Source: Oscillospiraceae bacterium (lineage in GTDB: Bacteria > Bacillota > Clostridia > Oscillospirales > Ruminococcaceae). Taken from it: DNA of 36,822 nucleotides. Both the position numbers and the translations under genes were made by a program. Positions 7,647-15,426 of this stretch are shown piece after piece. Location of the stretch: the NCBI GenBank assembly GCA_024684395.1, contig JAIKWY010000085.1, positions 1-36,822 of the forward strand. Direction: 5' to 3'. Positions within the stretch are counted from its first letter, which is position 1. Every line of letters starts with the position of its first letter. The notes beneath the pieces were generated by a model, which saw only the letters and a program-made list of their open reading frames with translations, was not told the origin of the DNA and ran no database searches.

Positions 7647-8161
7647 ACTGCCGCCTCCTTTGCCGCCTGCGCAACGGCAAGCTTGTTTTTCTCACGGATC
7701 TTCGGCGCAAGATAGCCCTCGATCGCCGTCTCCAGATCGCTCACGGATACCACGCCGGAAACGCCCGACAGTGCCCCGAGCATGACCGTGTTCACGACCG
7801 GCAGCCGCAGGCTTTTCGCCAGTGTATCGCCGTCAAATGCCTTCCAGTCCGGCTTTTTCGTTCTGGTGTTGACGATGATCTGTCCGCCGGGCTTGAGCAG
7901 CTTCTGCAAGCCGTCAGAGTAGAGCGTTTCGTCCAGGATCACGATATAATCTGCAAGCTCCGTCTCGCTCCGGTCAAGGATGGGCTTGGCATCGAGCTTG
8001 GTAAAAGCCCGGACAGGCGCACCTCTGCGCTCCGGGCCGAAGGACGGGAATGCCAGCGAATAGGCATCTTCCGATTTTGCTGCATACGCTGCGCCGAGGA
8101 GCTTCGCCGCCGTGAAGGCGCCCTGTCCGCCCCGTCCGAGCCATAGGATCTCTTTCATCAT
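7643..8161 (-). CDS. porC: 2-oxoacid:ferredoxin oxidoreductase, gamma subunit
   Basis: A 172-residue gamma subunit that opens the operon. The domain signature is WLGRGGQGAFTAAKLLG at the N-terminus and FPSFGPERRGAPVRAFTK shortly after. Either of two adjacent ATGs can start it; 8161 is chosen because GGAGG (8167-8171) sits a suitable 4-5 nt away. Longer in-frame extensions run through the promoter and terminator and are rejected. The gene lies 37 nt downstream of a -10 element within 8198-8227. Confidence 0.9.
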   Translation of the reverse strand: MMKEILWLGRGGQGAFTAAKLLGAAYAAKSEDAYSLAFPSFGPERRGAPVRAFTKLDAKPILDRSETELADYIVILDETLYSDGLQKLLKPGGQIIVNTRTKKPDWKAFDGDTLAKSLRLPVVNTVMLGALSGVSGVVSVSDLETAIEGYLAPKIREKNKLAVAQAAKEAAV

Positions 8162-8197
8162 TTTATCCTCCATATCCGATAGGATTACTATGCTAAT

Positions 8198-8227
8198 ATC
8201 ATAACATAAAAACAGGCATTTGTCCAA
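8198..8227 (-). promoter_or_regulatory. Promoter of the oxidoreductase operon
   Basis: On the minus strand, TTGGAC (8222-8227), an 18-nt spacer and TATGAT (8198-8203). The -35 element falls in the loop and 3' stem of the terminator of the operon upstream, so terminator and promoter are superimposed. Confidence 0.5.
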
Positions 8228-8238
8228 TGCCTGTTTTT
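8208..8238 (-). terminator. Terminator of the Re-citrate synthase to MATE operon
   Basis: AAAAACAGGCATT and AATGCCTGTTTTT form a perfect 13-bp stem with a 5-nt loop, ending in five T on the minus strand, 33 nt after the MATE stop. Confidence 0.9.
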
Positions 8239-8270
8239 GATTGCCTGTTATAGAGAACATCTATAATCTG

Positions 8271-9620
8271 TCAGCTCTCTGTGGTGAGATTCCGCACCCA
8301 TTTGTACTTCATATAATGCTTATAAACGACCGGGATCTTGACAAATTCATCGAGCGTCAGGATAAAGGCGACCGCCAGCACCGGCAGCTTCAGCACAAAT
8401 GCGCCGATCATGCCCATCGGCACGACCACGCACCAGAGCGTGACCACATCGCAGATCATGCCGAATCTCGTATCGCCGCCGGCAGGGAAGATGCCGCCGA
8501 TGACAGTGGAATTGAGCGAGTTGCCGATGATGTAGTACGCCGCCATGAAGAGCATGTATTTCAGGTAGACCTGTGCCTGCGGTTCGAGGTGGATAATGTG
8601 CAGCACAAGCGGTGTCAGCGCCAGGATCACCAGCCCCGAGGCCGCACCGATCAGAATGGAGAACCGCACAAAGCTCCCGCCGGCCTTCTTAGCCTCCTCG
8701 AGCTCATTCCGCCCGAGCATACCGCCGATGACGATGCCCGCACCCGCAGCGATGCCCCAGCAAAGGCTTGCGATCAGCGAGCGGACGATCCCGGCGATGG
8801 AATTGGCAGCCACGGCATCCGAGCCGAGATGCCCCATGATGACCGAATACATCGTCACGCCGCCGCCCCAGCCGAGCTGGTTGATGAGGATGGGGAGCGT
8901 GTATTTCCAGAAATCCTTGTGCAGCGCCTTGTTGCCGGAACGCAGCAGCGCCCCGAACCGGATCGGCGGACAGATGCCCTTCGACACAGCGATCCAGACC
9001 ATGACCGTCTCGAACACCCGTGCCAGCACCGTCGCCAGTGCAGCGCCGGAGATGCCCATAGCCGGGAAGAAGCCGACGCCGAAGATGAGCAGGGCATTCA
9101 GTCCGATGTTCAGCACGACCGCCAGCGACCCGATGAGCGAGCTGAGCCCTGCTCTGTCACAGACCTTCATCATGCCGAAATACAGCTGTGTAAAGCCCAT
9201 CAGCAGGTAGGACAGCGAGACCATGCGCAGGTACTTGGCGCCCTCAGCGATGAGGACTTCCTCGGAGGTGAACACTGTCATGATCTGCCGTGGAAAAAGC
9301 GCCGTCCCGAGTGTGAAGATGAGCCCGACGAGCAGCGCATAGCGCATGGCGATGAGAAAGACCTCCTCGGCGGTGTGCTTGTCGCCCTTGCCGTAGTACT
9401 GCGCTGCCAGCACGGTCAGACCGTTGACAAAGGAAAGGTAGAACAGGCAGAACACGAAGGCGATCTGCCCCGCCAGTGACGATGCCGAAAGTGCATCCTG
9501 ATCGAGAAAGCCGAGCATGAAGGCATCGCTTGCGGACACAAGTGATGCCATGAGATTCTGGAAGGCGATCGGCGCCACGATCGCACCCAGTTTTTTGTAT
9601 AGGTTCTTATCGAATGTCAT
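8271..9620 (-). CDS. MATE-family multidrug/organic compound efflux transporter
   Basis: A 449-residue integral membrane protein with about 12 hydrophobic segments arranged as two MatE halves, the usual length for the NorM/DinF-like family. These proteins export cationic or small organic compounds using a sodium or proton gradient. The N-terminal segment has PIAFQNLMASLVSASDAFMLG, which fits the first MatE repeat. Start ATG at 9620 follows AAGGAG by 5 nt; the longer reading frame overlaps the upstream GNAT gene and is rejected. It is the last gene of the four-gene operon. Its cargo is unknown. Confidence 0.9.
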   Translation of the reverse strand: MTFDKNLYKKLGAIVAPIAFQNLMASLVSASDAFMLGFLDQDALSASSLAGQIAFVFCLFYLSFVNGLTVLAAQYYGKGDKHTAEEVFLIAMRYALLVGLIFTLGTALFPRQIMTVFTSEEVLIAEGAKYLRMVSLSYLLMGFTQLYFGMMKVCDRAGLSSLIGSLAVVLNIGLNALLIFGVGFFPAMGISGAALATVLARVFETVMVWIAVSKGICPPIRFGALLRSGNKALHKDFWKYTLPILINQLGWGGGVTMYSVIMGHLGSDAVAANSIAGIVRSLIASLCWGIAAGAGIVIGGMLGRNELEEAKKAGGSFVRFSILIGAASGLVILALTPLVLHIIHLEPQAQVYLKYMLFMAAYYIIGNSLNSTVIGGIFPAGGDTRFGMICDVVTLWCVVVPMGMIGAFVLKLPVLAVAFILTLDEFVKIPVVYKHYMKYKWVRNLTTES

Positions 9621-9628
9621 AAAACTCC

Positions 9629-10381
9629 TTAACGATCCGCCCGGATCGTGGTATATGTCGATGCTTTGACAAAGCCCGCCTTTTCGGCGATCCGCTGTGA
9701 GCCGGGATTGTGTACATCGCATGACCAGACAGGTCTTTTGCCCATCCGGATGCAATAGCGGAGCATGGCTTCTGCGGCAAGTGTCGCAAGCCCCTTGTGG
9801 CGGTAGCTTTCCGCCGTCTCCACGCCGATGTCGAGCTCCTCTGCACTCACTGCGGCAGAGAACGCCCACGATGCCGGCTCCTCTCCGCAGAAAATGCAAT
9901 AGCCCATCCCGTTTTGCAGGAAGGCATCCGCATCCGTCCACGAAAACCGCGGCGTGATGCGCCCTTGCAACGAGCTGAACAGATCTCTGTCAAATGACCG
10001 GATGGTATAGCCCTCCGGCAGCTTTTCCGGCGGCACAGGGCGTCCCTCCGGATACGTGAAATGATATCGCTGCCCGAACAGCAGCCCCGGCTTTTCCCGG
10101 AAGAACTGCTCGATCTCCGGCTTGTCCGTGAACAGGATGAACCGCCGCTCCGGCGTGCTGCCCAGGAATGTCTGACAGATCTCCTCCAGAAAATCCTCCC
10201 CGCATGTGCCGTACAGAAATGCAAAGCCGTCGTGGTGCCAGAGCAGAACGGCATCGCCCTCTGTATAAATATCGCCGTGCTGCAAGCCCTCCGCAATGGA
10301 GCGGGGATAGACCTCGCCGCACGCCGACGGCACGATATACCGCAGGACGCTCTGATACTCCGCCGGATCCAGTTTTTTCAT
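9629..10381 (-). CDS. GNAT-family N-acetyltransferase
   Basis: A 250-residue protein whose C-terminal half is a GCN5-related acetyltransferase. ELDIGVETAESYRHKGLATLAAEAML holds the beta-4 strand and the RxxGxA acetyl-CoA loop, and VWSCDVHNPGSQRIAEKAGF is the usual closing motif. The N-terminal half resembles the larger GNAT_acetyltran group, in which it helps substrate recognition. The ATG at 10381 follows AAAAGGA, which is formed by the last codons of the GntR gene 4 nt upstream. The acetylated substrate is unknown. Confidence 0.85.
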   Translation of the reverse strand: MKKLDPAEYQSVLRYIVPSACGEVYPRSIAEGLQHGDIYTEGDAVLLWHHDGFAFLYGTCGEDFLEEICQTFLGSTPERRFILFTDKPEIEQFFREKPGLLFGQRYHFTYPEGRPVPPEKLPEGYTIRSFDRDLFSSLQGRITPRFSWTDADAFLQNGMGYCIFCGEEPASWAFSAAVSAEELDIGVETAESYRHKGLATLAAEAMLRYCIRMGKRPVWSCDVHNPGSQRIAEKAGFVKASTYTTIRADR

Positions 10382-10385
10382 GTGA

Positions 10386-11045
10386 TCAGTCCTTTTTCAT
10401 CCCGTTCGCAAACAGGTTCTCCTCGGCATTGGCGATGTGCTGCGCCGTAAGACGCTCGGCAAGCTCGCCGTTATGCGCCTTGATGGCATCGAGGATGGCT
10501 CTGTGCTCTGCGACGGTCTTTTCCGCCCGTCCCTCCGTCTGTACGGAGATGTCACGGGCTTTTTTGATATAGTTGTGGAAGTTCGAGAGCGTGAAGCGCA
10601 GCGGACGGCTCCGCGAGGCATCGTAGATGATCTTGTGGAAATCCCCGTCGAGCTTCCAGATCTGCTCCGTGTCATTTTTCAGCAGATAGAACTCCTGCAA
10701 ATCCACGATCTGCGCCAGCGCCCGGAGCTCATCCTCCGTGATATTCTCTGCGCAGAGCCGTGCAGCGAGCCCCTCGATGCGGATGCGTATCTCATAGATG
10801 TCGTGGATGTCCTGTTCCGTCACGCCGATGACGACAGCGCCCTTGTTCGGCACATTCTTCACGAGCCCCTCGAGCTCGAGCTGCATGAGTGCCTCCCGGA
10901 CAGGCGTCCGGCTGACGCCGAGCTCCTTGGAGAGCCGCAGCTCGTTCAGGCTGTCGCCGTCCTTGTACTCGCCGTCGAGGATGGCATTTTCGATGGCATT
11001 GAACACCCTGATGCGCAGGGAACGGTCATCTGTTTCGAGCAGCAT
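10386..11045 (-). CDS. GntR-family transcriptional regulator, FCD (FadR) subfamily
   Basis: A 219-residue regulator. Residues about 10-70 form the winged helix-turn-helix (LRLSKELGVSRTPVREALMQLELEGLV). The all-helical FCD domain keeps the expected metal ligands D133 and H137 in DGDFH, H181 in AEHRAIL and H203 in AQHIANAEE. Regulators of this group respond to small carboxylic acids. It sits second in the operon, its ATG overlapping the end of the Re-citrate synthase by a 1-nt gap, with GGGAGGAAT as ribosome binding site inside that gene. A FadR-type palindrome sits on the operon promoter (12509-12520), so autoregulation together with citrate synthase control is likely. The effector is not known. 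Confidence 0.9.
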   Translation of the reverse strand: MLLETDDRSLRIRVFNAIENAILDGEYKDGDSLNELRLSKELGVSRTPVREALMQLELEGLVKNVPNKGAVVIGVTEQDIHDIYEIRIRIEGLAARLCAENITEDELRALAQIVDLQEFYLLKNDTEQIWKLDGDFHKIIYDASRSRPLRFTLSNFHNYIKKARDISVQTEGRAEKTVAEHRAILDAIKAHNGELAERLTAQHIANAEENLFANGMKKD

Positions 11046-11046
11046 G

Positions 11047-12441
11047 TCAATTCCTCCCCGTGATCTCCGGCAGATATTGCTCCGTCAGTGCGATGAGCTC
11101 ATCATCGCTGATGACCGTCACACGCCCGTTCTCATATTCCCGATCGACCCATGCCTTGATCTGTGCCACGGCAGGGTGCTTCTTGTCCACGCAGCGGTCG
11201 CCCGTGAGCCGGAAGAAGTTGTTGATCCAGCAGGCGATCCCCGCAAGTCCCGAGGATGCGCTGACCGAGACGAGCGGCGGACGGTTCAGCAAAGAAGTCG
11301 TATCAAAAATGTTGTAGATCTCCTCGTCCTTCATCAGCCCGTCAGCGTGGATGCCCGCACGGGTGACGTTGAAGCTCCTGCCGACAAAGGGCGTCATGGG
11401 CGGCAGGTCATAATGCGTCTCATTGACGATATAATCAGCAATTTCGGTGATGACCGAGGGATCCATGCCGTTCATCGTGCCCTTGAGGGAGGCATACTCG
11501 AAGACCATCGCTTCGAGCGGCACATTGCCCGTGCGCTCGCCGATGCCGAGGAGCGAGCAGTTGACCGCACCCGCACCGTAGAGCCATGCCGTAGCGGCAT
11601 TTGTCACGCCCTTGTAGAAATCATTGTGCCCGTGCCATTCGAGCATGTCGCTCGAGAAGCCTGCATAGTGCTGCAATCCGTAGATGATGCCTGAAACGCT
11701 TCTCGGCAGCGCAGCACCGGGGTAGGGGATGCCGTAGCCCATCGTATCACAGGCACGGATCTTGACCGGCACACCGCTCTCCTCGGCGAGCTTGCGCAGT
11801 TCGATGGCAAACGGCACCACAAAGCCGTAGAAATCCGCCCGGGTGATGTCCTCGAAATGGCACCGGGGACGCAGCCCGGCGTCGATGCATTCCTTGACGA
11901 TGCCGAGGTATTTGTCGAGCGCCTGCTTCCGGTTCAGCCCCATCTTGTTGAAGATGTGATAGTCGGAGCAGGACACAAGGATGCCCGTCTCCTCGATGCC
12001 GATGTGCTTCACGAGCTCGAAATCCTGCTTGTTCGCCCGGATCCAGGTCGTGATCTCCGGGAATTTGTAGCCGAGCGCCATGCACTGTTCAAGTGCCTCC
12101 CGGTCGCTCTTGGAGTAAACGAAGAACTCCGTCTGCCGGATCATGCCGTTCGGACCGCCGAGCCGGTGCAGCATCTTGAAGAGCTCCACGATCTGCGCCG
12201 CTGTATAGGGCGCACGGGACTGCTGCCCGTCACGGAACGAGGTATCGGTGATGTAGATGTCCTCCGGCATATGCATCGGCACATGGCGGTAGTTATACGC
12301 CACCTTCGGCACCTCGGAATACGGGAACATATCCCGGAACAGCTCGGGGCGGTCAACCTCCTGCAATTCGTACTCGTAGGTATCGAAGTCGAGCAGATTC
12401 GTGCGCTTGCTCAGACCGATACTGGGCATGGTGTGGTTCAT
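11047..12441 (-). CDS. Re-citrate synthase (homocitrate/isopropylmalate synthase-like DRE-TIM enzyme)
   Basis: A 464-residue DRE-TIM metallolyase. The N-terminal ITDTSFRDGQQSRAPYTAAQI is the DRE-TIM entry motif. GGPNGMIRQTEFFVYSKSDREA, IPRCHFEDITRADFYGFVVPF-like and EWHGHNDFYKG blocks match the clostridial Re-citrate synthase group, first described in Clostridium kluyveri, more closely than LeuA or NifV. It would condense acetyl-CoA and oxaloacetate to citrate with Re stereospecificity, the entry to 2-oxoglutarate and glutamate in anaerobes lacking the ordinary enzyme. The metal ligands HGH and the DRE aspartate are present. ATG at 12441 follows GGAGG. It is the first gene of the operon with GntR, GNAT and MATE genes. 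An ordinary homocitrate synthase role is the main alternative. Confidence 0.85.
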   Translation of the reverse strand: MNHTMPSIGLSKRTNLLDFDTYEYELQEVDRPELFRDMFPYSEVPKVAYNYRHVPMHMPEDIYITDTSFRDGQQSRAPYTAAQIVELFKMLHRLGGPNGMIRQTEFFVYSKSDREALEQCMALGYKFPEITTWIRANKQDFELVKHIGIEETGILVSCSDYHIFNKMGLNRKQALDKYLGIVKECIDAGLRPRCHFEDITRADFYGFVVPFAIELRKLAEESGVPVKIRACDTMGYGIPYPGAALPRSVSGIIYGLQHYAGFSSDMLEWHGHNDFYKGVTNAATAWLYGAGAVNCSLLGIGERTGNVPLEAMVFEYASLKGTMNGMDPSVITEIADYIVNETHYDLPPMTPFVGRSFNVTRAGIHADGLMKDEEIYNIFDTTSLLNRPPLVSVSASSGLAGIACWINNFFRLTGDRCVDKKHPAVAQIKAWVDREYENGRVTVISDDELIALTEQYLPEITGRN

Positions 12442-12508
12442 GACGGTTCCTCCTTATAGATCATCTACGGCTGCTGCCTGAATATATGTATATATGTATC
12501 GTTGTGTG

Positions 12509-12520
12509 ATTGTATACAAT
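12509..12520. promoter_or_regulatory. GntR/FCD-type operator palindrome
   Basis: ATTGTATACAAT is a perfect 12-bp palindrome overlapping the last two bases of the -10 element, in the position for repression. It fits the T.GT...AC.A form of FadR-subfamily operators. The likely ligand is the FCD regulator encoded two genes downstream in the same operon. AT-rich tandem repeats at 12482-12500 (ATATATGT units) lie beside it. Confidence 0.7.
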
Positions 12521-12547
12521 TATACACGAAAACAAAGATCTTGTCAA
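12519..12547 (-). promoter_or_regulatory. Consensus promoter of the Re-citrate synthase operon
   Basis: On the minus strand, TTGACA (12542-12547), a 17-nt spacer and TATAAT (12519-12524), a perfect match to the sigma-A consensus. It starts an approximately 65-nt leader before the ATG at 12441. Confidence 0.88.
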
Positions 12548-12601
12548 GGGGGTAAATGAAAAAAGCCGGAAATTTGACGTATGAGCAGGGGAGAACGCCC
12601 G

Positions 12602-12640
12602 AAAAAACCAGGCAGATGCCCCCGTAAGGGAGCATCTGCC
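12602..12640 (-). terminator. Terminator of the two-component system operon
   Basis: GGCAGATGC (12611-12619) pairs with GCATCTGCC (12632-12640), extended inward by three C-G pairs around a GTAA loop. On the minus strand it is followed by six T. It closes the histidine kinase gene. Confidence 0.85.
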
Positions 12641-12655
12641 CGCTCGAAACAGCGC

Positions 12656-13651
12656 CTATTCCACCTGATATAATTCATTCTTCCCGAAGGTGATCGAGAT
12701 CTCCGTGTATTCTCCCTGCACGGATGCCGCCGCAACGCCATGCCCGAGCTTGGTGCAGAGTTGCCGGACGATATACAGCCCCATGCCGGTGGATTTGGCA
12801 TGTGTGCGCCCGTTTTCGCCGGTGAAGGTCTTGTCGAAGATATGCGGCAGATCCTTCTCCGGGATGCCGATGCCGTTGTCACGGAAGTGCAGCACGGTCT
12901 GTTCCGGCGTATCCTCCGCCCGGACGCTGATCTCTGTCGCATCGTATTTCATGCTGTTGTTCATGAGCTGCCCGAGGATGAAGATGAGCCACTTGGCATC
13001 CGTCATGACCTCAACATCCAGATCTTCCGTATGCAGCGAGATGTCACGCTCCTGCAATTCCGCACGGTTTTTGATCGCAGTATCAGTGAAAACACGCTGT
13101 AGGGAGACCGGCTTGATGATATAGTCCTTCTCGGCGTTGCGGCTCCTGGCGTAGTAGAGCGCATTCTCGATATAGTCGTCGATGCGCCGGAGCTGCTCGG
13201 CATATTTCGTGTTGCCGTCGTTGTGGCACATAAGCTGCAAGCTCGCCACAGGGAGCTTGATCTCGTGTACCCAGAGCTCGATATATTCCCGGAATGCCGT
13301 CGTTTCCCGGCGGTATTCCCCGATGTGCTCACACATGGAGCGGTTTGTCTCCTGCATCACATCGTAGAGCAGCTTACCTTCGTAGTGCTCCGGCTCCTCG
13401 GTCATTTCGGAGAGCAGGTACTTCTGGTCGAGCTGTTCGAGATCCTGCATCAGCTTGTCGTACCAGTTCTTCTTCCGCCGGAAGTTCCAGAGCTCCGCCG
13501 CAGCCGCTCCCAAAAACAGCAGGACACTGACGATGATGACTGCCTCGAACTGCACATGGAACGCATACAGGAAGATCAGCACGAGAGCCCATGTCACGCC
13601 GAAAATGAGATATGCCATGCCCCTGTCTTTCAGATAGTCCGTCAGCTTCAT
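12656..13651 (-). CDS. Sensor histidine kinase, BceS/intramembrane-sensing type
   Basis: A 331-residue kinase with two closely spaced membrane helices (about 12-32 and 36-54) joined by only a few residues. It therefore lacks an extracytoplasmic sensor domain, as in the BceS/VanS-like intramembrane sensors that usually read antimicrobial peptide stress through a partner transporter. The phosphorylated histidine is H129 in WVHEIKLPVASL. The ATPase part shows NNSMKY (N box), DNGIGI (G1), HIFDKTF (F box) and STGMGLYI (G2). Its start overlaps the response regulator stop as ATGA. No BceAB-type transporter lies next to it in the window, so the partner, if any, is elsewhere. Confidence 0.9.
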   Translation of the reverse strand: MKLTDYLKDRGMAYLIFGVTWALVLIFLYAFHVQFEAVIIVSVLLFLGAAAAELWNFRRKKNWYDKLMQDLEQLDQKYLLSEMTEEPEHYEGKLLYDVMQETNRSMCEHIGEYRRETTAFREYIELWVHEIKLPVASLQLMCHNDGNTKYAEQLRRIDDYIENALYYARSRNAEKDYIIKPVSLQRVFTDTAIKNRAELQERDISLHTEDLDVEVMTDAKWLIFILGQLMNNSMKYDATEISVRAEDTPEQTVLHFRDNGIGIPEKDLPHIFDKTFTGENGRTHAKSTGMGLYIVRQLCTKLGHGVAAASVQGEYTEISITFGKNELYQVE

Positions 13652-14310
13652 CGCAGTACATACCCCTGTTTCTTGCGTGTCTCGATGGCATCCGGAAAGC
13701 CCAGCTCTGCGAGCTTTCCACGCAGACGGCTGACATTGACGGACAGCGCATTGTCATTGACAAATTCGTCATTGTCCCAGAGCGCCGTCATCAGGGCATC
13801 CCGTGTGACGATCTCGCCCATGCGGTCGAGCATGAGCTGAAAGATGATCATCTCATTCTTGGTCAGGATCTGCTCGCTGCCGGAGCGGGTGAGGCTGCCC
13901 CGGACGGTGCTGACCTCGGCATCGTGGTACATCTGCACCGCAGCGGTCTTGGCGGAGCGTTTGAGCACGGCAGAGATGCGCAGCAGCAGAATGGTCGGGT
14001 TATAGGGCTTTGTGATATAGTCATCCGCCCCGAAGCTCATGGACAGCACCTCGTCGATCTCGGTCGTCCGGCTCGTGAGCATGATGACAGGCGTGTCGCT
14101 CTGCTTGCGGAAGTCCTGTAAAAGCGTCTGTCCGCTGACATTGGGCAGATTGATGTCGAGCAGAAAAAGGTCAGCGCCGGATGCCTTCATCTGCGCCGCA
14201 ACATTCGTATAGTCCTCGACTGCCAGCACTTCATAGCCTGCATTTTGCAGCAGGACGGACAATTCCGTCCGCAGTGCGGCGTCATCTTCAATGATCATGA
14301 TCCGTTTCAT
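13648..14310 (-). CDS. OmpR/PhoB-family response regulator
   Basis: A 220-residue response regulator with a receiver domain followed by a winged-helix DNA-binding domain. The acidic pocket is E8/D9/D10 in IIEDD, the phospho-acceptor D52 in LFLLDINLPNVSG, and the conserved lysine in YITKPYNP. The C-terminal VNVSRLRGKLAELGF matches the winged-helix recognition region. ATG at 14310 is preceded by AGGAG at good spacing; the longer frame upstream is out of the gene. It is coupled to the kinase gene that follows. Targets are unknown. Confidence 0.92.
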   Translation of the reverse strand: MKRIMIIEDDAALRTELSVLLQNAGYEVLAVEDYTNVAAQMKASGADLFLLDINLPNVSGQTLLQDFRKQSDTPVIMLTSRTTEIDEVLSMSFGADDYITKPYNPTILLLRISAVLKRSAKTAAVQMYHDAEVSTVRGSLTRSGSEQILTKNEMIIFQLMLDRMGEIVTRDALMTALWDNDEFVNDNALSVNVSRLRGKLAELGFPDAIETRKKQGYVLR

Positions 14311-14341
14311 GGCGGTTCTCCTGTTCTGATGGGATACTATC

Positions 14342-14370
14342 ATCATATCACATTTTGCAGCGTAAATCAA
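14342..14370 (-). promoter_or_regulatory. Promoter of the two-component system
   Basis: On the minus strand, TTGATT (14365-14370), a 17-nt spacer and TATGAT (14342-14347), about 30 nt before the response regulator ATG. Confidence 0.6.
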
Positions 14371-14394
14371 GGCTTTGTGACGGAAAAAGCAGAA

Positions 14395-14425
14395 CACCCC
14401 CTGCATTTTATTCATGCAGAGGGTG
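14395..14425 (-). terminator. Terminator of the ABC importer operon
   Basis: CACCCCCTGCAT (14395-14406) and ATGCAGAGGGTG (14414-14425) form a 12-bp stem with one mismatch or wobble and a 7-nt loop, 15 nt past the permease stop. A T-run (TTTTT) follows about 8 nt further on the minus strand. Confidence 0.65.
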
Positions 14426-14439
14426 ATATGAAAAACCTC

Positions 14440-15426
14440 TTACTTCTTCCACCGCAGCAGGTAATTCTGCAAGCGGTTCACAAGGAATGTCACGCCGATG
14501 ACCACGATGCCGATGACGAGCAGACCCACGATGGTGCGTGTATAATCGCCGAAATCGGAGTAGTACTTGACGTAGTAGCCCATACCGTCACGGGCGCCGA
14601 TCATCTCGGCGGAGGTCAGCAGGATGAAGCTCACGGACAAGCCCTGGTTGCAGCCGAGGAAGATCTGGTTCAGCGATGCCGGGAGGATGACGTTCAGGAG
14701 CATGGTCGGTTTGCTGACGTTCAGGACCTTGGCGGAGTCAAGGATCTTGCTGTCCACATGGAGCACGCCGCTCATCGTGCCGGCGAATACCGGCCAGAAC
14801 GATGCCAGGAAGATGACAAAGACCGAAACGCTGCGGAAGGTCGGCAGCAGTGCGATGCCATACGGGATGTAGACAATGGGCGGGATGGAGCTGAAAAACT
14901 TGCTCAGATACGTGGCAGCGCCGCCGAGTCTGGCGTTCCAGCCGAGGATCAGCCCGAGCGGTACGGCAGCGAGCAGCGCCAGGATAAAGCCCTGTAAGAT
15001 GATGCCGACCGAGCTCTTGATGTTGATGAGGATCTTCGGGGCATCCTCTGCCGTCTGTGCGAGGATCTTGCCGAAGGGCGGGAACAGTGCCGCCGGGAGG
15101 AGCGCCGTCTTGGCGGTGAAGATCGTCCAGAGGATCAAAAATCCATAGATAAAGCCGATGATGTCGAGGAAGAGGTTCAGCCCCTCCTTCTTCTTGAACA
15201 GCGGTGTGATCGCCAGCGTGAATGCCTCCACGATCACGGCGAAACCAATGAGCCATGAAGTGTGCGCCTCGGTCACACTTGCATGATCCGGGATGAACTG
15301 CACCCCGAGCAGTACCAGAAACAGCAGATGCGTCACACGCAGAAAGCGCTGGGCGAGCGGGATCGCCGGTGCTTTGACTTTCGGTGCAGCAGGTGCAGAT
15401 GATGCGGTGATGGTTGCGGTTGCCAT
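14440..15426 (-). CDS. ABC importer permease, nitrate/sulfonate/taurine type
   Basis: A 328-residue inner-membrane permease of the BPD_transp_1 family (SsuC/TauC/NrtB-like). The C-terminal two-thirds hold the permease core with the EAA-like loop near LNVSKPTMLLNVILPASLNQIF. The N-terminal part carries about three extra hydrophobic segments, making it longer than the usual 250-280 residues, which is a feature of a subset of Firmicutes members. The ATG overlaps the ATPase stop (TAATG). It pairs with the ATPase and lipoprotein in the same operon. The substrate is unknown. Confidence 0.9.
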   Translation of the reverse strand: MATATITASSAPAAPKVKAPAIPLAQRFLRVTHLLFLVLLGVQFIPDHASVTEAHTSWLIGFAVIVEAFTLAITPLFKKKEGLNLFLDIIGFIYGFLILWTIFTAKTALLPAALFPPFGKILAQTAEDAPKILINIKSSVGIILQGFILALLAAVPLGLILGWNARLGGAATYLSKFFSSIPPIVYIPYGIALLPTFRSVSVFVIFLASFWPVFAGTMSGVLHVDSKILDSAKVLNVSKPTMLLNVILPASLNQIFLGCNQGLSVSFILLTSAEMIGARDGMGYYVKYYSDFGDYTRTIVGLLVIGIVVIGVTFLVNRLQNYLLRWKK

